A stretch of DNA of 42,670 bases, from NCBI GenBank assembly GCA_902761625.1, contig CACWLH010000011.1, forward strand, positions 1-42,670. Reading direction: 5' to 3'. The notes under the pieces are model-generated. The model saw nothing but the letters and a program-made list of their open reading frames with translations, made no database searches and had not been told where the DNA came from. Of the stretch, positions 33,060 to 41,161 are shown one piece after another. Each line of letters begins with the position of its first letter. Within the stretch, counting starts at the first letter, position 1. The stretch is from an uncultured Erysipelotrichaceae bacterium (GTDB lineage: Bacteria > Bacillota_I > Bacilli_A > Erysipelotrichales > Erysipelotrichaceae). The position numbers and the translations under genes are program-made.

Positions 33060-34619
33060 TTAATAATCAATCATTTTCTTTGTATCTCTGATTTCCAGCG
33101 CCTTATCCAGGTCAGTATAAGTGTATTTGTGTTCGTAGCCATCCTCTTCCTGAAGTATTAATGTATCTGGTTGATTCTTCCGCTTGAAATGCAATCCATA
33201 TGACCACTCATCCCCGCCATCATGGTAGGTAATAATCAACACACTGTTCAAATCACCAGATTCGATTTTCACTCTGTCACAGGTCTCATCCCCGTTTCCG
33301 TCCGCAAAGAAATATACATAGCCTTCATCAAAATCAATAATGTAATAATTTGTGTAAGTTGCACTGCTGGCGTATGCAAATACACCCGTATTGCCCTTCT
33401 TCGCCGTTTCAAGGTCATTGGTTGTATAAGATAATGATTTCTTTTTCTCAGGTTCAGGTGTCGGTGTTGGTTCCGGTGTTGATGTCGGTTCCGGTGTTGC
33501 GGTTTCTTCCGGTACCGGCTGTTCCTCACTGTCATCTGATTCCGCAGTATCACTCTCCGCATTTTCAACTCTGTAAATTGAGTTGATGATTCTTTCGAAT
33601 TCTTCCGTATAATCAACATCACTGTCATCCATCTGATAGAAACTGACTTCTTCCAGCTTTGTTGTTTCCGGATCTATGAATACATATGTGGTACAGGTCA
33701 CAGGATGATTATCATTGGTTGCTGTTTTATAAACCGCATGCCACATTTTTATTTTGTTTATCGTACGGGTATTGTATTCAATGACATTGTCTTCTCCCAA
33801 TGATTCCAGATATTTATTAAGTGCAGCTTCCACATTAGCTTCAGTCCATTTAGTATCTTCGTTTTCACTTTTTTTCACCATTGCTTTATCATCCGGTGAA
33901 ACACAAGCACCGTCGCTCTCTTCCCAGTTTTCAGGAACTATTATACTGAAACTGCCAACGCTGAAGTCCTTATATGCAGGAGAATCTTCTGAAGCATCTT
34001 CCTGCTCCGGAGCATTCATGTATTCATCAATAATCGACGCATCGACTCCCGCAGATTGATTAACTAAGTTAAAAGTGATTGATGAGCTTGTATGTGAAAG
34101 TTCATACTCGTAAGTCGTATCATCATGAACATCTATAGTTTCTGTTCCGCTTATACCATCATCGCCGTGCTTCACTGCTTTCAGTTCATATTTTCCTTCA
34201 ATGGCTGTATACAGGTTTTTATAGGATTCACCGTTTTTGATTGTGCTTTCTTTTTTCCCCGCAACAGTCAGATCAATGTCATAAGTCGAGAAAAACAAAT
34301 TCGCTTCAGATGTAACAGCCAGATATACGTAGCATTTCTTTGCGCATGTCAGAGTGATTTGTTCATTGACGCCAACCTCTGTTCCTTCTGGATGATCCTG
34401 CTCTTTGACGATATATCTGTTTTCATCCCATTTCTCGTCAAAGTCTTTGACAGATATGTTTGTGAAACCGAGTTTCTCAAGTTTTGACTTTGCTTCCGGC
34501 AAGGTCAGGTCCACGACATTTGCCATTTCAACCTTCTCGCCGGTATCAGTACTTCTTCCGCAGCTGATCAGGGTTAAACTGATCAAAGCAGCCAGCAGAC
34601 AATTCACTATTTTCTTCAT
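33060..34619 (-). CDS. PASTA-domain lipoprotein, copy A
   Basis: 519 residues with a signal peptide and lipobox LISC (cysteine near 20). Residues 32-92 form a PASTA domain (VVDLTLPEAKSKLEKLGFTN, then GTEVGVNEQITLT). Residues 95-185 form a beta domain with YVYLAVTSEANLFFSTYDID, shared with the 37492-39609 protein. Residues 215-345 form a PsbP-like domain (SFSIIVPENWEESDGA). A Thr-Pro-Glu linker lies at 370-395, followed by a C-terminal beta domain (YYIIDFDEGYVYFFADGNGD). PASTA domains usually bind muropeptides, so a cell-wall-facing role is plausible. GGAGGG precedes the ATG. Confidence 0.85.
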   Translation of the reverse strand: MKKIVNCLLAALISLTLISCGRSTDTGEKVEMANVVDLTLPEAKSKLEKLGFTNISVKDFDEKWDENRYIVKEQDHPEGTEVGVNEQITLTCAKKCYVYLAVTSEANLFFSTYDIDLTVAGKKESTIKNGESYKNLYTAIEGKYELKAVKHGDDGISGTETIDVHDDTTYEYELSHTSSSITFNLVNQSAGVDASIIDEYMNAPEQEDASEDSPAYKDFSVGSFSIIVPENWEESDGACVSPDDKAMVKKSENEDTKWTEANVEAALNKYLESLGEDNVIEYNTRTINKIKMWHAVYKTATNDNHPVTCTTYVFIDPETTKLEEVSFYQMDDSDVDYTEEFERIINSIYRVENAESDTAESDDSEEQPVPEETATPEPTSTPEPTPTPEPEKKKSLSYTTNDLETAKKGNTGVFAYASSATYTNYYIIDFDEGYVYFFADGNGDETCDRVKIESGDLNSVLIITYHDGGDEWSYGLHFKRKNQPDTLILQEEDGYEHKYTYTDLDKALEIRDTKKMIDY

Positions 34620-34678
34620 AAGCCCTCCATAATTTCTGTTTTGTTTATGGTTTTCATTCTTACCTTTATTAAAATCAC

Positions 34679-34704
34679 AATAAAACCGTTCCCCATGGAA
34701 CGGT
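34679..34704 (-). terminator. Terminator of the 34908-35291 gene
   Basis: A minus-strand ACCGTTCC/GGAACGGT stem with a 4-base loop, then TTTATTG. Nearly the same 26-base element recurs at 39811-39836. Confidence 0.6.
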
Positions 34705-34907
34705 CAAGGTACACAGGCTTTCACCTCAGCTTCTTAACTATTGGTTAAGCTGTCGCCGCATAACAAAAACATCCTGAACGATATGCAGAATTGAAAGAAT
34801 TCTCCTTTCTCTTAACAAACTCATCCATGGATGCTCTTTTCGCTTTGAATTCTTTGTGAAGTCCGGAATATCAATGTATGGTCTGCTTTATGATTATGAA
34901 CCGTAGT

Positions 34908-35291
34908 TTATTGCAGATTGAGATCTTTCATAAACTCTTCAATCAAACTGCTTAAGTTGCTATCCTCATCAGTCAGAAACGCATCAGCGGATATTTTCAA
35001 CCCTGGTTCAGCCAATATTACTTCTGCATCCACATCTGTACTCGCTGCACATCCATTATGAACATGTATGATGTTTAACAATGCTTCATACAGTTTCTCG
35101 ATTTCTTTTGGGTCTGCAGAGCCTGTAGTTCGTCTGATGAGCCGGAAATGTCCGTTCGGTCCATGATGATCATAATGACGCACAATAAAACGGCCATCAG
35201 AGTCAATGACTGTTTCATCTTTTGTATCTTCGTATTGCACACATGGTCCGCACCAATGGAATCTGTACTTAATTGTGAATGTTTCCTGCAT
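34908..35291 (-). CDS. Hypothetical cytosolic protein
   Basis: 127 residues, no signal or membrane segment. The N-terminal half is beta-rich (FTIKYRFHWCGPCVQYED, then GRFIVRHYDHHGPNGHFRLI) and the C-terminal half helical and acidic (SSLIEEFMKDLNLQ). No known family recognised. The ATG at 35291 was chosen because AAAGGAG lies six bases upstream; the frame extends 15 codons further. It has its own terminator and lies between the PASTA copy A gene and the SHOCT gene. Confidence 0.65.
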   Translation of the reverse strand: MQETFTIKYRFHWCGPCVQYEDTKDETVIDSDGRFIVRHYDHHGPNGHFRLIRRTTGSADPKEIEKLYEALLNIIHVHNGCAASTDVDAEVILAEPGLKISADAFLTDEDSNLSSLIEEFMKDLNLQ

Positions 35292-35603
35292 ACGACGCTC
35301 CTTTATTTCTGTCATCCATACGGCAAGATTAATCACAAGACTGCGTATCGGTGATTTCCGTATAATCCCGGATTCTCTTCAATATTTATGGCAAACTCTT
35401 TTCCTTTGATCTGTCTTTGTGATTGATCGTAAGTGTGCCATTCAGAGGCGGATTGAATACGTAATCATATGTATCTGCAAGTTACCCAAGGAATATATAT
35501 CCTACCTGTATGCAATCTGTCTCAGCTCAGAAACAGTATGTGTTCCGGCACAGTTCAGATGGGATGCCTGCTTCAAATATAATTCATTGCCTTTCAATCT
35601 TTT
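35292..35603. other. Intergenic region without a gene
   Basis: 312 bases. Plus-strand frames here have no ribosome binding site and no protein-like sequence. No clear hairpin terminator follows the SHOCT gene. Confidence 0.5.
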
Positions 35604-36503
35604 TCAGATCAGCTTCTTTTTCAGCACCTCATATTCTTCTTTACTGATTGCTCCGTCATCCAGCAATGCTTTCAGTTCCTTAAGCTGAGAAATGACATCT
35701 TTGGTTTCCGGTTGTTTCTCAGGTTCAGGAAGAAGCTCAGGCTGATCAAACTCGATATATGCCCCCTGCTCAAGATTGAGAGTGATATTGTTGCGGATCT
35801 TCACATCCATTTCAGATGTGCACTCAAATGAGATATTGACCAACTGATCTCTTTCAAGGTCACGCAGTTTCATATAGGCATTCACGGGAACTTCTCTCGT
35901 TTCTACATGTGAGATGGTCTGTCCCCTGGTATTTGAATCCTCTTTTTTGCCGGTGCCGACGGCTGCACCGATCACCGTACCAAGACCGGGCATCAGTATT
36001 GTGCCGATGATCGCACCGGCCAGTCTTCCCTTCCTTCCGCCTCTTGTATGAGTGGAAGAATCATTATCCTGTATCATGACATCCTGGTATCTCGGTCCGT
36101 TCCAGGTATATTCAAGAACCTCATATTCTTTTTTTGTATTGTAATCAAACCATATGATTCCGGGTAATCCTGTATTGAAAAACACACGGGTATTACTGGA
36201 AAGCGTATTTTTTGAAACGGCATCTTTTCCGCCGGTGAGTCTGAGTTCAATGGAATCCGTATCCGGATCAAGTATATTCAGCAAAGACATGTCCGTACTC
36301 CTTTTACCTTCTTTGATCTCTTTGAGTCTGCGGTTCTCCTCAATCAGTCTGTTATATTTGCCCAGCGCATCGCCGATTCTGATCTGTGCCCCGCAATGGG
36401 CACACTCAACATAATCATCATCATTTGATTCAGGAGTGATTTCAATATACAGCGATTCTTCACAGACCGGACAGAACGCAGGCAATTCGTTTCTTCTTCT
36501 CAT
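35604..36503 (-). CDS. Zinc-ribbon, glycine-zipper and SHOCT-domain protein
   Basis: 299 residues. Residues 9-40 form a zinc ribbon (CPVCEESLY, then CAHCGAQI). Residues 45-65 are a short coiled coil (YNRLIEENRRLKEIKEG). Residues about 155-185 form a glycine-zipper hydrophobic hairpin (GRLAGAIIGTILMPGLGTVI). A beta region follows, and the last 35 residues are a SHOCT domain (LKELKALLDDGAISKEEYEV). It resembles membrane-associated stress or phage-shock-type proteins, but no exact family is claimed. The ATG at 36503 follows AAAGGA; an ATG at 36521 is possible. It lies 43 bases after the nuclease gene, probably in the same transcript. Confidence 0.75.
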   Translation of the reverse strand: MRRRNELPAFCPVCEESLYIEITPESNDDDYVECAHCGAQIRIGDALGKYNRLIEENRRLKEIKEGKRSTDMSLLNILDPDTDSIELRLTGGKDAVSKNTLSSNTRVFFNTGLPGIIWFDYNTKKEYEVLEYTWNGPRYQDVMIQDNDSSTHTRGGRKGRLAGAIIGTILMPGLGTVIGAAVGTGKKEDSNTRGQTISHVETREVPVNAYMKLRDLERDQLVNISFECTSEMDVKIRNNITLNLEQGAYIEFDQPELLPEPEKQPETKDVISQLKELKALLDDGAISKEEYEVLKKKLI

Positions 36504-36546
36504 TGTATGCCATCCTTTCATTGTTTTGTGGACCTCGAATCTTTTT

Positions 36547-37467
36547 TCAAGGATTGCATACAGCGCATGGCTGATAGCCCATATCAATGATTTCTTCTCT
36601 GGATGAGGTGATCACCCGTTTGTTTTTCTCTTTCATTGCCTTCACACTGTCACAGTCGGGATAATGGAATCTCTTTGTATTGGTATTCAGGACATATTCC
36701 TGAGAAAGAGAAGTCATGGATCTTGTGATAACCTGTTCCTCTCTTTCACTTTCACCACTCAGGTAATTGATATTAATACCAGGTTGAACGTTATAACAGA
36801 AGACACAGAATTCCATATCTTTTTTCTCAATGGAGGAAGCTTCCATCAATACACCTCTGCATACCAGTTCATCATCGATAAATACCGGTGTGCAGTGATA
36901 ATAAACATGATTGTTCGTCGTTTCGATGTAAGAAACGATCTGGTTTTCCCATGGCAGCATTCCTTCCACATTCATATAGCGTGTGCCTGTGACAAGGTTC
37001 TTTTCATCATCATTGATACCGCTGATTTCATAGGCAATCAGATGGCATCGATTATAGAGATAATTGCCTTCGATCAGATCATCATATCTGACCGTCTGCC
37101 ATCCGGTGGGTCTGATTCCCCCGATTGATCCTCTCTGTTCTTTGGGAAGAGTATGAATACCGATGATGGCCTCGGCATCTGTGCATCTGCCAAGTTCATC
37201 CGGTTCTCCAAGCCTTATGTATTCGGTCACTGAATCATTGATGGAGTACGGATGATTGTCATTCATGATCACATATGGCTTCCCGTCATATGCAGGCACA
37301 TCCTCATAATGAAAACCTTCTGTATCAATGGCTGATACAGAATTGTTTTCATCAATGATTTCAACACCTGATTCCCCTTCATGATTCACTGTGTCTGTAT
37401 TCTTTAAACAGGAGCCAAGACACAGAGACATCATGATTAAGAGAAATCCTCTCATGATCTGTCTCAT
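36547..37467 (-). CDS. Secreted/lipid-anchored DNA/RNA non-specific endonuclease with C-terminal Cys module
   Basis: About 306 residues. A signal peptide with lipobox LGSC is followed by a streptodornase-type nuclease domain (about 60-240). The catalytic region is NRCHLIAYEISG (His as general base), then NLVTGTRYMNVEGMLPWEN (metal-binding Asn) and CYNVQPGININY. The last 45 residues (NTNTKRFHYPDCDSVKAM, then GYQPCAVCNP) form a Cys/His module also found at the end of the upstream PASTA lipoprotein. The start is uncertain: ATG 37467, ATG 37455, or TTG 37485 coupled to the upstream stop. It probably degrades extracellular DNA or RNA for nutrition or uptake. Confidence 0.88.
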   Translation of the reverse strand: MRQIMRGFLLIMMSLCLGSCLKNTDTVNHEGESGVEIIDENNSVSAIDTEGFHYEDVPAYDGKPYVIMNDNHPYSINDSVTEYIRLGEPDELGRCTDAEAIIGIHTLPKEQRGSIGGIRPTGWQTVRYDDLIEGNYLYNRCHLIAYEISGINDDEKNLVTGTRYMNVEGMLPWENQIVSYIETTNNHVYYHCTPVFIDDELVCRGVLMEASSIEKKDMEFCVFCYNVQPGININYLSGESEREEQVITRSMTSLSQEYVLNTNTKRFHYPDCDSVKAMKEKNKRVITSSREEIIDMGYQPCAVCNP

Positions 37468-37491
37468 AAGGAAAGCAGTTAACAATATCGT

Positions 37492-39609
37492 TTACGGATT
37501 GCAGATGTTGCAGGAATCGTAACCTCTGTCAATCATTGACTTACGGGTGACACTGTAGAAATAAACTTTGTTGCTTTCTTTCATTTGTCTGACCGCACGG
37601 CAGTCCGGATAATGGAATACGCCGGTATTCCGGTTGGCAATATAATCATGTTTCTCCGCCGGTTTCTTCTTGCGTTTGACCGTGAATGACTTTTTGGTTT
37701 TATTGCCGTGCCTGTCACAGGCATGCACGGTGAATTCATATGAACCCGGATTATTAAAATATTCAGGTCCTTCCAGATAATACCAGCCGTTTCCCGCCTC
37801 CCCGGGATCGCGCGTCACCATTTCAAGGTCACCATCCACTGGATCCTTAACGGAAACGATGTTGTCATAGGGATCGAACTCCTTGTCCCACTTGAGCGTG
37901 ATTTCCTTTTTATCAAACTTGATCTTCGGTTTCTTTGTGTCTTTAACGGTAAAGGTATGTGACTCATTGACGGAAATCTTGCCTCTTGCTACGGTGTAGG
38001 TAACCGTATATTCGCCTAATCTGCTTAAGTCGATTTTGTCATTGGTGGTAAAGGTGACTCCCTTCTTATCCGTTGAAACAAGTGTAGTCAGATCAATTTC
38101 CTTGTTTGAGTATTCCAGCACATCTGTTTCGTATTTAAGCTCATGCCCTTTGGTCAGAACATCCTTGAGCTTGTATGTGTAATTCTTGATAGAACTCATG
38201 ACAGCCCTGAAATCATCGGAATAATCCAGATCAGAATCATATGGCTGCACAAAATTGAAGATCACCGGTTTTGCAAAGAGCTTATCGGCGAACATATATA
38301 CCTCATGAATAACTTTCTTTTTGTCATCCGTATTTTCGATTCCCTTGACATAGGATGTTTTGTTTCCGGCAAAGTAATAATTGGATTTCTGATCCAGTAC
38401 TTCTTCAAATTCAAACTGTTTCACATATTCATTGAAAATCCGCGGAACAGTATAGAATCTCACATCTTCCTCTTCACCTTGTGTAAAAGTGAAGTAAGCC
38501 CCTTTGCCTTTTTTGTCCAGATCAAAGCGTTTATCACCCTTGACCCATGTATCGGGAACCTTGAATTGGTAGGAACCCACCCTTCCGTTCTGATATTCCT
38601 TTGCATCCGCATAGAGTGTGGAGAAAGGTTTCGGTGTCTCTTCAGGCTCAGGAGTTTCCAGCGGTTCGGCTGTTTCTTCCGGCTGTTCCTCTGTGTTCTT
38701 TGTCACTTCAGCAGGCTCTTCCGTTTCCATTGGCACAATGCTTTCCAAAGGTGCTTGCGCTTCTTCGGTTACAGCTGGCAGAGCACTTTCTTCAGGTACT
38801 GCAGTCTCTTCGGGTTGTACAGACACTTCGGGTGTGACGGAAGATTCCGGTTCAGCCGAAGGCTCAGCACTTATTTCTGGTTCGGAAGTGACTTCAGGTA
38901 ACGTTGTCAGTTCAGGCGTCGCAACGGGCGTCGGCGCAGGAGTGGGAGTCGGCGTTGGCGTTGGCTTTGGTGTCGGGGTTGGAACAGGAGTCGGCACTGT
39001 CCTTGCCGCAATTTCCTCCCGCTCATTCATCTGTACATTCTCAATTGAAATACTTGATCTGCCATGGCTGACTTCAAAAGCGATATCCATATCAGCATTG
39101 AGTTTCAGGATATATGTATCCGCAAGCTCATTGTCATTGTGTTTGTTTACAGTCAGGATATGCTCCCCTTCCAGAGCGATCACATTCTCATTGACTGTTT
39201 CACCGTTTTTTACGGTCGCAATCTTCTCATCATCCAGGGAAATATCCATGTCATACTTGGAAAACAGCCAGTTGGCATCGGATGTCACGGCAAGCACTAT
39301 TTCAAACTGTTTCAGACAATCCAGGATCACCGCTTCCGAAGGATCCAGCTGACTGCCTGCCTCATGATTCTGCGAAACCACGACAAAACGATCCTCATCG
39401 GCTGTCTCATCACTCTTCTTTGTCTGCACATCCGTAAAGCCGAGTTCTTCCAATTTCTCAACCGCCTTTACCATTGATTCGCCAATCAAATCAGGCATTG
39501 ATATTGTCTGTACAGTCTGTACGGATTCGTCATCCGCCTGTGAAGCGGAACAGGCAGTCATACATATGGCCAGTAACAGGATTACCAGAATATTTCTTAC
39601 TTTCTTCAT
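37492..39609 (-). CDS. PASTA-domain lipoprotein, copy B, with C-terminal Cys module
   Basis: 705 residues. A signal peptide with lipobox MTAC (cysteine near 20) is followed by a PASTA domain (about 36-95, MPDLIGESMVKAVEKLEELG). A beta domain (100-190) is homologous to copy A (EIVLAVTSDANWLFSKYDMD). Residues 200-330 are Pro-Thr-Glu repeats. Residues about 340-480 form a PsbP-like domain (SYQFKVPDTWVKGDKRF). Two Ig-like/cadherin-like domains follow (about 495-635, with EFTVHACDRHGNKTKKSF). Residues 655-705 form the Cys/His module (NRNTGVFHYPDC, then GYDSCNICNP). First gene of the nuclease-SHOCT unit; AGAGGA precedes the ATG. Confidence 0.85.
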   Translation of the reverse strand: MKKVRNILVILLLAICMTACSASQADDESVQTVQTISMPDLIGESMVKAVEKLEELGFTDVQTKKSDETADEDRFVVVSQNHEAGSQLDPSEAVILDCLKQFEIVLAVTSDANWLFSKYDMDISLDDEKIATVKNGETVNENVIALEGEHILTVNKHNDNELADTYILKLNADMDIAFEVSHGRSSISIENVQMNEREEIAARTVPTPVPTPTPKPTPTPTPTPAPTPVATPELTTLPEVTSEPEISAEPSAEPESSVTPEVSVQPEETAVPEESALPAVTEEAQAPLESIVPMETEEPAEVTKNTEEQPEETAEPLETPEPEETPKPFSTLYADAKEYQNGRVGSYQFKVPDTWVKGDKRFDLDKKGKGAYFTFTQGEEEDVRFYTVPRIFNEYVKQFEFEEVLDQKSNYYFAGNKTSYVKGIENTDDKKKVIHEVYMFADKLFAKPVIFNFVQPYDSDLDYSDDFRAVMSSIKNYTYKLKDVLTKGHELKYETDVLEYSNKEIDLTTLVSTDKKGVTFTTNDKIDLSRLGEYTVTYTVARGKISVNESHTFTVKDTKKPKIKFDKKEITLKWDKEFDPYDNIVSVKDPVDGDLEMVTRDPGEAGNGWYYLEGPEYFNNPGSYEFTVHACDRHGNKTKKSFTVKRKKKPAEKHDYIANRNTGVFHYPDCRAVRQMKESNKVYFYSVTRKSMIDRGYDSCNICNP

Positions 39610-39728
39610 AAAGCAATTCCTCTAAACGCACGCACTGATATACAGATCAACAGACATTCAAAACAAATATCATTTCGTTCACCGCACATCTGCTCATGAT
39701 TGTTCTCAAACCTGGATATCACAATTTC

Positions 39729-39757
39729 ATTATACGTTGATTGAGACCTCAATGATT
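39729..39757 (-). promoter_or_regulatory. Candidate promoter of the PASTA copy B operon with a palindrome
   Basis: Minus-strand TATAAT (39729-39734); the -35 position (39752-39757) reads AATCAT and is poor. The 17-base spacer contains the palindrome ATTGAG-N2-CTCAAT (39740-39753). It implies a leader of about 115 bases. Confidence 0.45.
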
Positions 39758-39810
39758 CTTAATCCGCTGTGATTCATCATTCACATACTGCTGTCAATCG
39801 CAATTCTATG

Positions 39811-39836
39811 ACTGTTCCCCACGGAACGGTCAATGT
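39811..39836. repeat. Second copy of the 26-base hairpin element
   Basis: It matches 34685-34710 at 23 of 26 positions and keeps the hairpin (ACTGTTCC with GGAACGGT, 4-base loop, one G-U pair). Both copies lie upstream of a PASTA lipoprotein gene. Confidence 0.6.
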
Positions 39837-39867
39837 TGTGTCCTCTATTGTCATTAAGATAAACACA

Positions 39868-39890
39868 GAAAAACTGAGCCTTGGCCCAGT
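39868..39890 (-). terminator. Terminator of the alcohol dehydrogenase gene
   Basis: A minus-strand ACTGGGCC/GGCTCAGT stem with one G-U pair, followed by five U. Confidence 0.75.
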
Positions 39891-39914
39891 TCGTTCTGCT
39901 ACTGATTTGAATGT

Positions 39915-40955
39915 TTAAGCTTCATGGTCAATCAGGATTTTCAATGATTCATTCTGATTGGCTGCCATTGTGAAGGCTTCTTTGATCTGATCAAGCGGAT
40001 AGTGATGTGTGATGATACCGGCAACCGGGGTTGTTTTGTTTTTCAGAACGGAAATCACTTCACGGATATCATCATTTGTATAAGCGAAGGAGCCTTTGAT
40101 CTCAATCTCCGCACAGCTGATCAGATATGGATTGAGTGATACATTTCTGTGATAAAGAGCGACAATGGATACACGTGCATGTGGTTTTGCGCAATCCAGA
40201 ATGGTCGGAAGAATCATCGGTGCACCGGATGTGTCAATATAGACATCTACATCGCAGGCAGGACTTCCGCCGAGATTGCTCACATCCTTGCCGAAGAGAT
40301 CTCTTAAGAACTCCTTGACATCGCCTTTTGCGGAGTTGAAGGGAATGGCTCCCATATCTGCCGCTTTCTCAAGACGCCATTCATTGATATCAACAACCAC
40401 GATTTCCTTTACACCTTTGGAAAGACATGCGGACAATGTGCAAAGACCGATCATACCTGCGCCGAAGATGACGACTCTGTCATCTGCTTTGACATTCACC
40501 TGATTGATACCGTGCATGGCAACGGAGAATGGTTCGATGATTGCTGCCTCATCGAAGCTGACATTTTCAGGTAGTTCAAACAGGTTGTAATCAAGTTCTG
40601 CATCCTGGATCTGCACATACTCTGAGAATGCGCCGCACTCATCGCAGATCTCAAGCATGGACAGTCCGCTGTCCGCTCTTTTGGAGAGAGTGGGATTGGG
40701 GAATACTCTCATGCCGATCCGGATCTCATCTGAAACATTCTTTCCTTTCTTATAAACAACGGAAGACATTTCATGTCCGAATGTGTTTTCCGGGAAAATA
40801 CCCGCATCATCGCCGCCGTGATAATATGCTCCGATATCAGTGCCGCAGATGCTTCCGCGCACATTTTTCAGAATGACATCATTGTCTCCGCACTCAGGCA
40901 TGGGGATTTCTTCCACGCTCACATTTTCAATTCCATGGTAGATTGCTGCTTTCAT
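39915..40955 (-). CDS. Zinc-type medium-chain alcohol/polyol dehydrogenase
   Basis: 346 residues. The catalytic zinc ligands are visible: Cys near 37 in GSICGTD, GHE near 60, and Glu in AAIIEPFSVAMHG. The NAD-binding Rossmann motif is VVIFGAGMIGL near 163, with VVVDIN as the adenosine-binding strand end, favouring NAD. The structural zinc loop, normally four cysteines, is degenerate (only CDEC remains). The best family matches by eye are butanediol, sorbitol or threonine dehydrogenases; the substrate is open. It is divergent from an AraC-type gene that probably controls it. AGAGGT precedes the ATG. Confidence 0.88.
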   Translation of the reverse strand: MKAAIYHGIENVSVEEIPMPECGDNDVILKNVRGSICGTDIGAYYHGGDDAGIFPENTFGHEMSSVVYKKGKNVSDEIRIGMRVFPNPTLSKRADSGLSMLEICDECGAFSEYVQIQDAELDYNLFELPENVSFDEAAIIEPFSVAMHGINQVNVKADDRVVIFGAGMIGLCTLSACLSKGVKEIVVVDINEWRLEKAADMGAIPFNSAKGDVKEFLRDLFGKDVSNLGGSPACDVDVYIDTSGAPMILPTILDCAKPHARVSIVALYHRNVSLNPYLISCAEIEIKGSFAYTNDDIREVISVLKNKTTPVAGIITHHYPLDQIKEAFTMAANQNESLKILIDHEA

Positions 40956-40987
40956 TGCTGTTACCTCTTCTCTTTCTTTGTGACTGT

Positions 40988-41126
40988 ATTGTATTTGTGT
41001 TTTCTTGCGTTTTCTATTCCGAAAAACCAGAAAATGATTACAGTATTTTGCGAATAAAACGGTATGTTTGGGTAATAAATGACATATTTATTGCAGATTA
41101 TTGCGTTCTCATTTCAATTTCTTGCG
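40988..41126. promoter_or_regulatory. Divergent control region with four TTGCG boxes
   Basis: TTGCG occurs on the plus strand at 41005-41009, 41048-41052, 41101-41105 and 41122-41126. The distances are 43, 53 and 21 bases, close to 4, 5 and 2 helical turns. A minus-strand TACAAT (40988-40993) is a candidate -10 for the dehydrogenase, and the first box lies in its spacer. Candidate AraC operator sites. Confidence 0.45.
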
Positions 41127-41161
41127 CCGCATTGTAAAATTCTGTCAAGAGGATAACAATC

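Noticed and set aside
38618..39352. Ser/Gly/Val-rich plus-strand frame
   Set aside because: It is the antisense image of the Pro-Thr-Glu linker of PASTA lipoprotein copy B.
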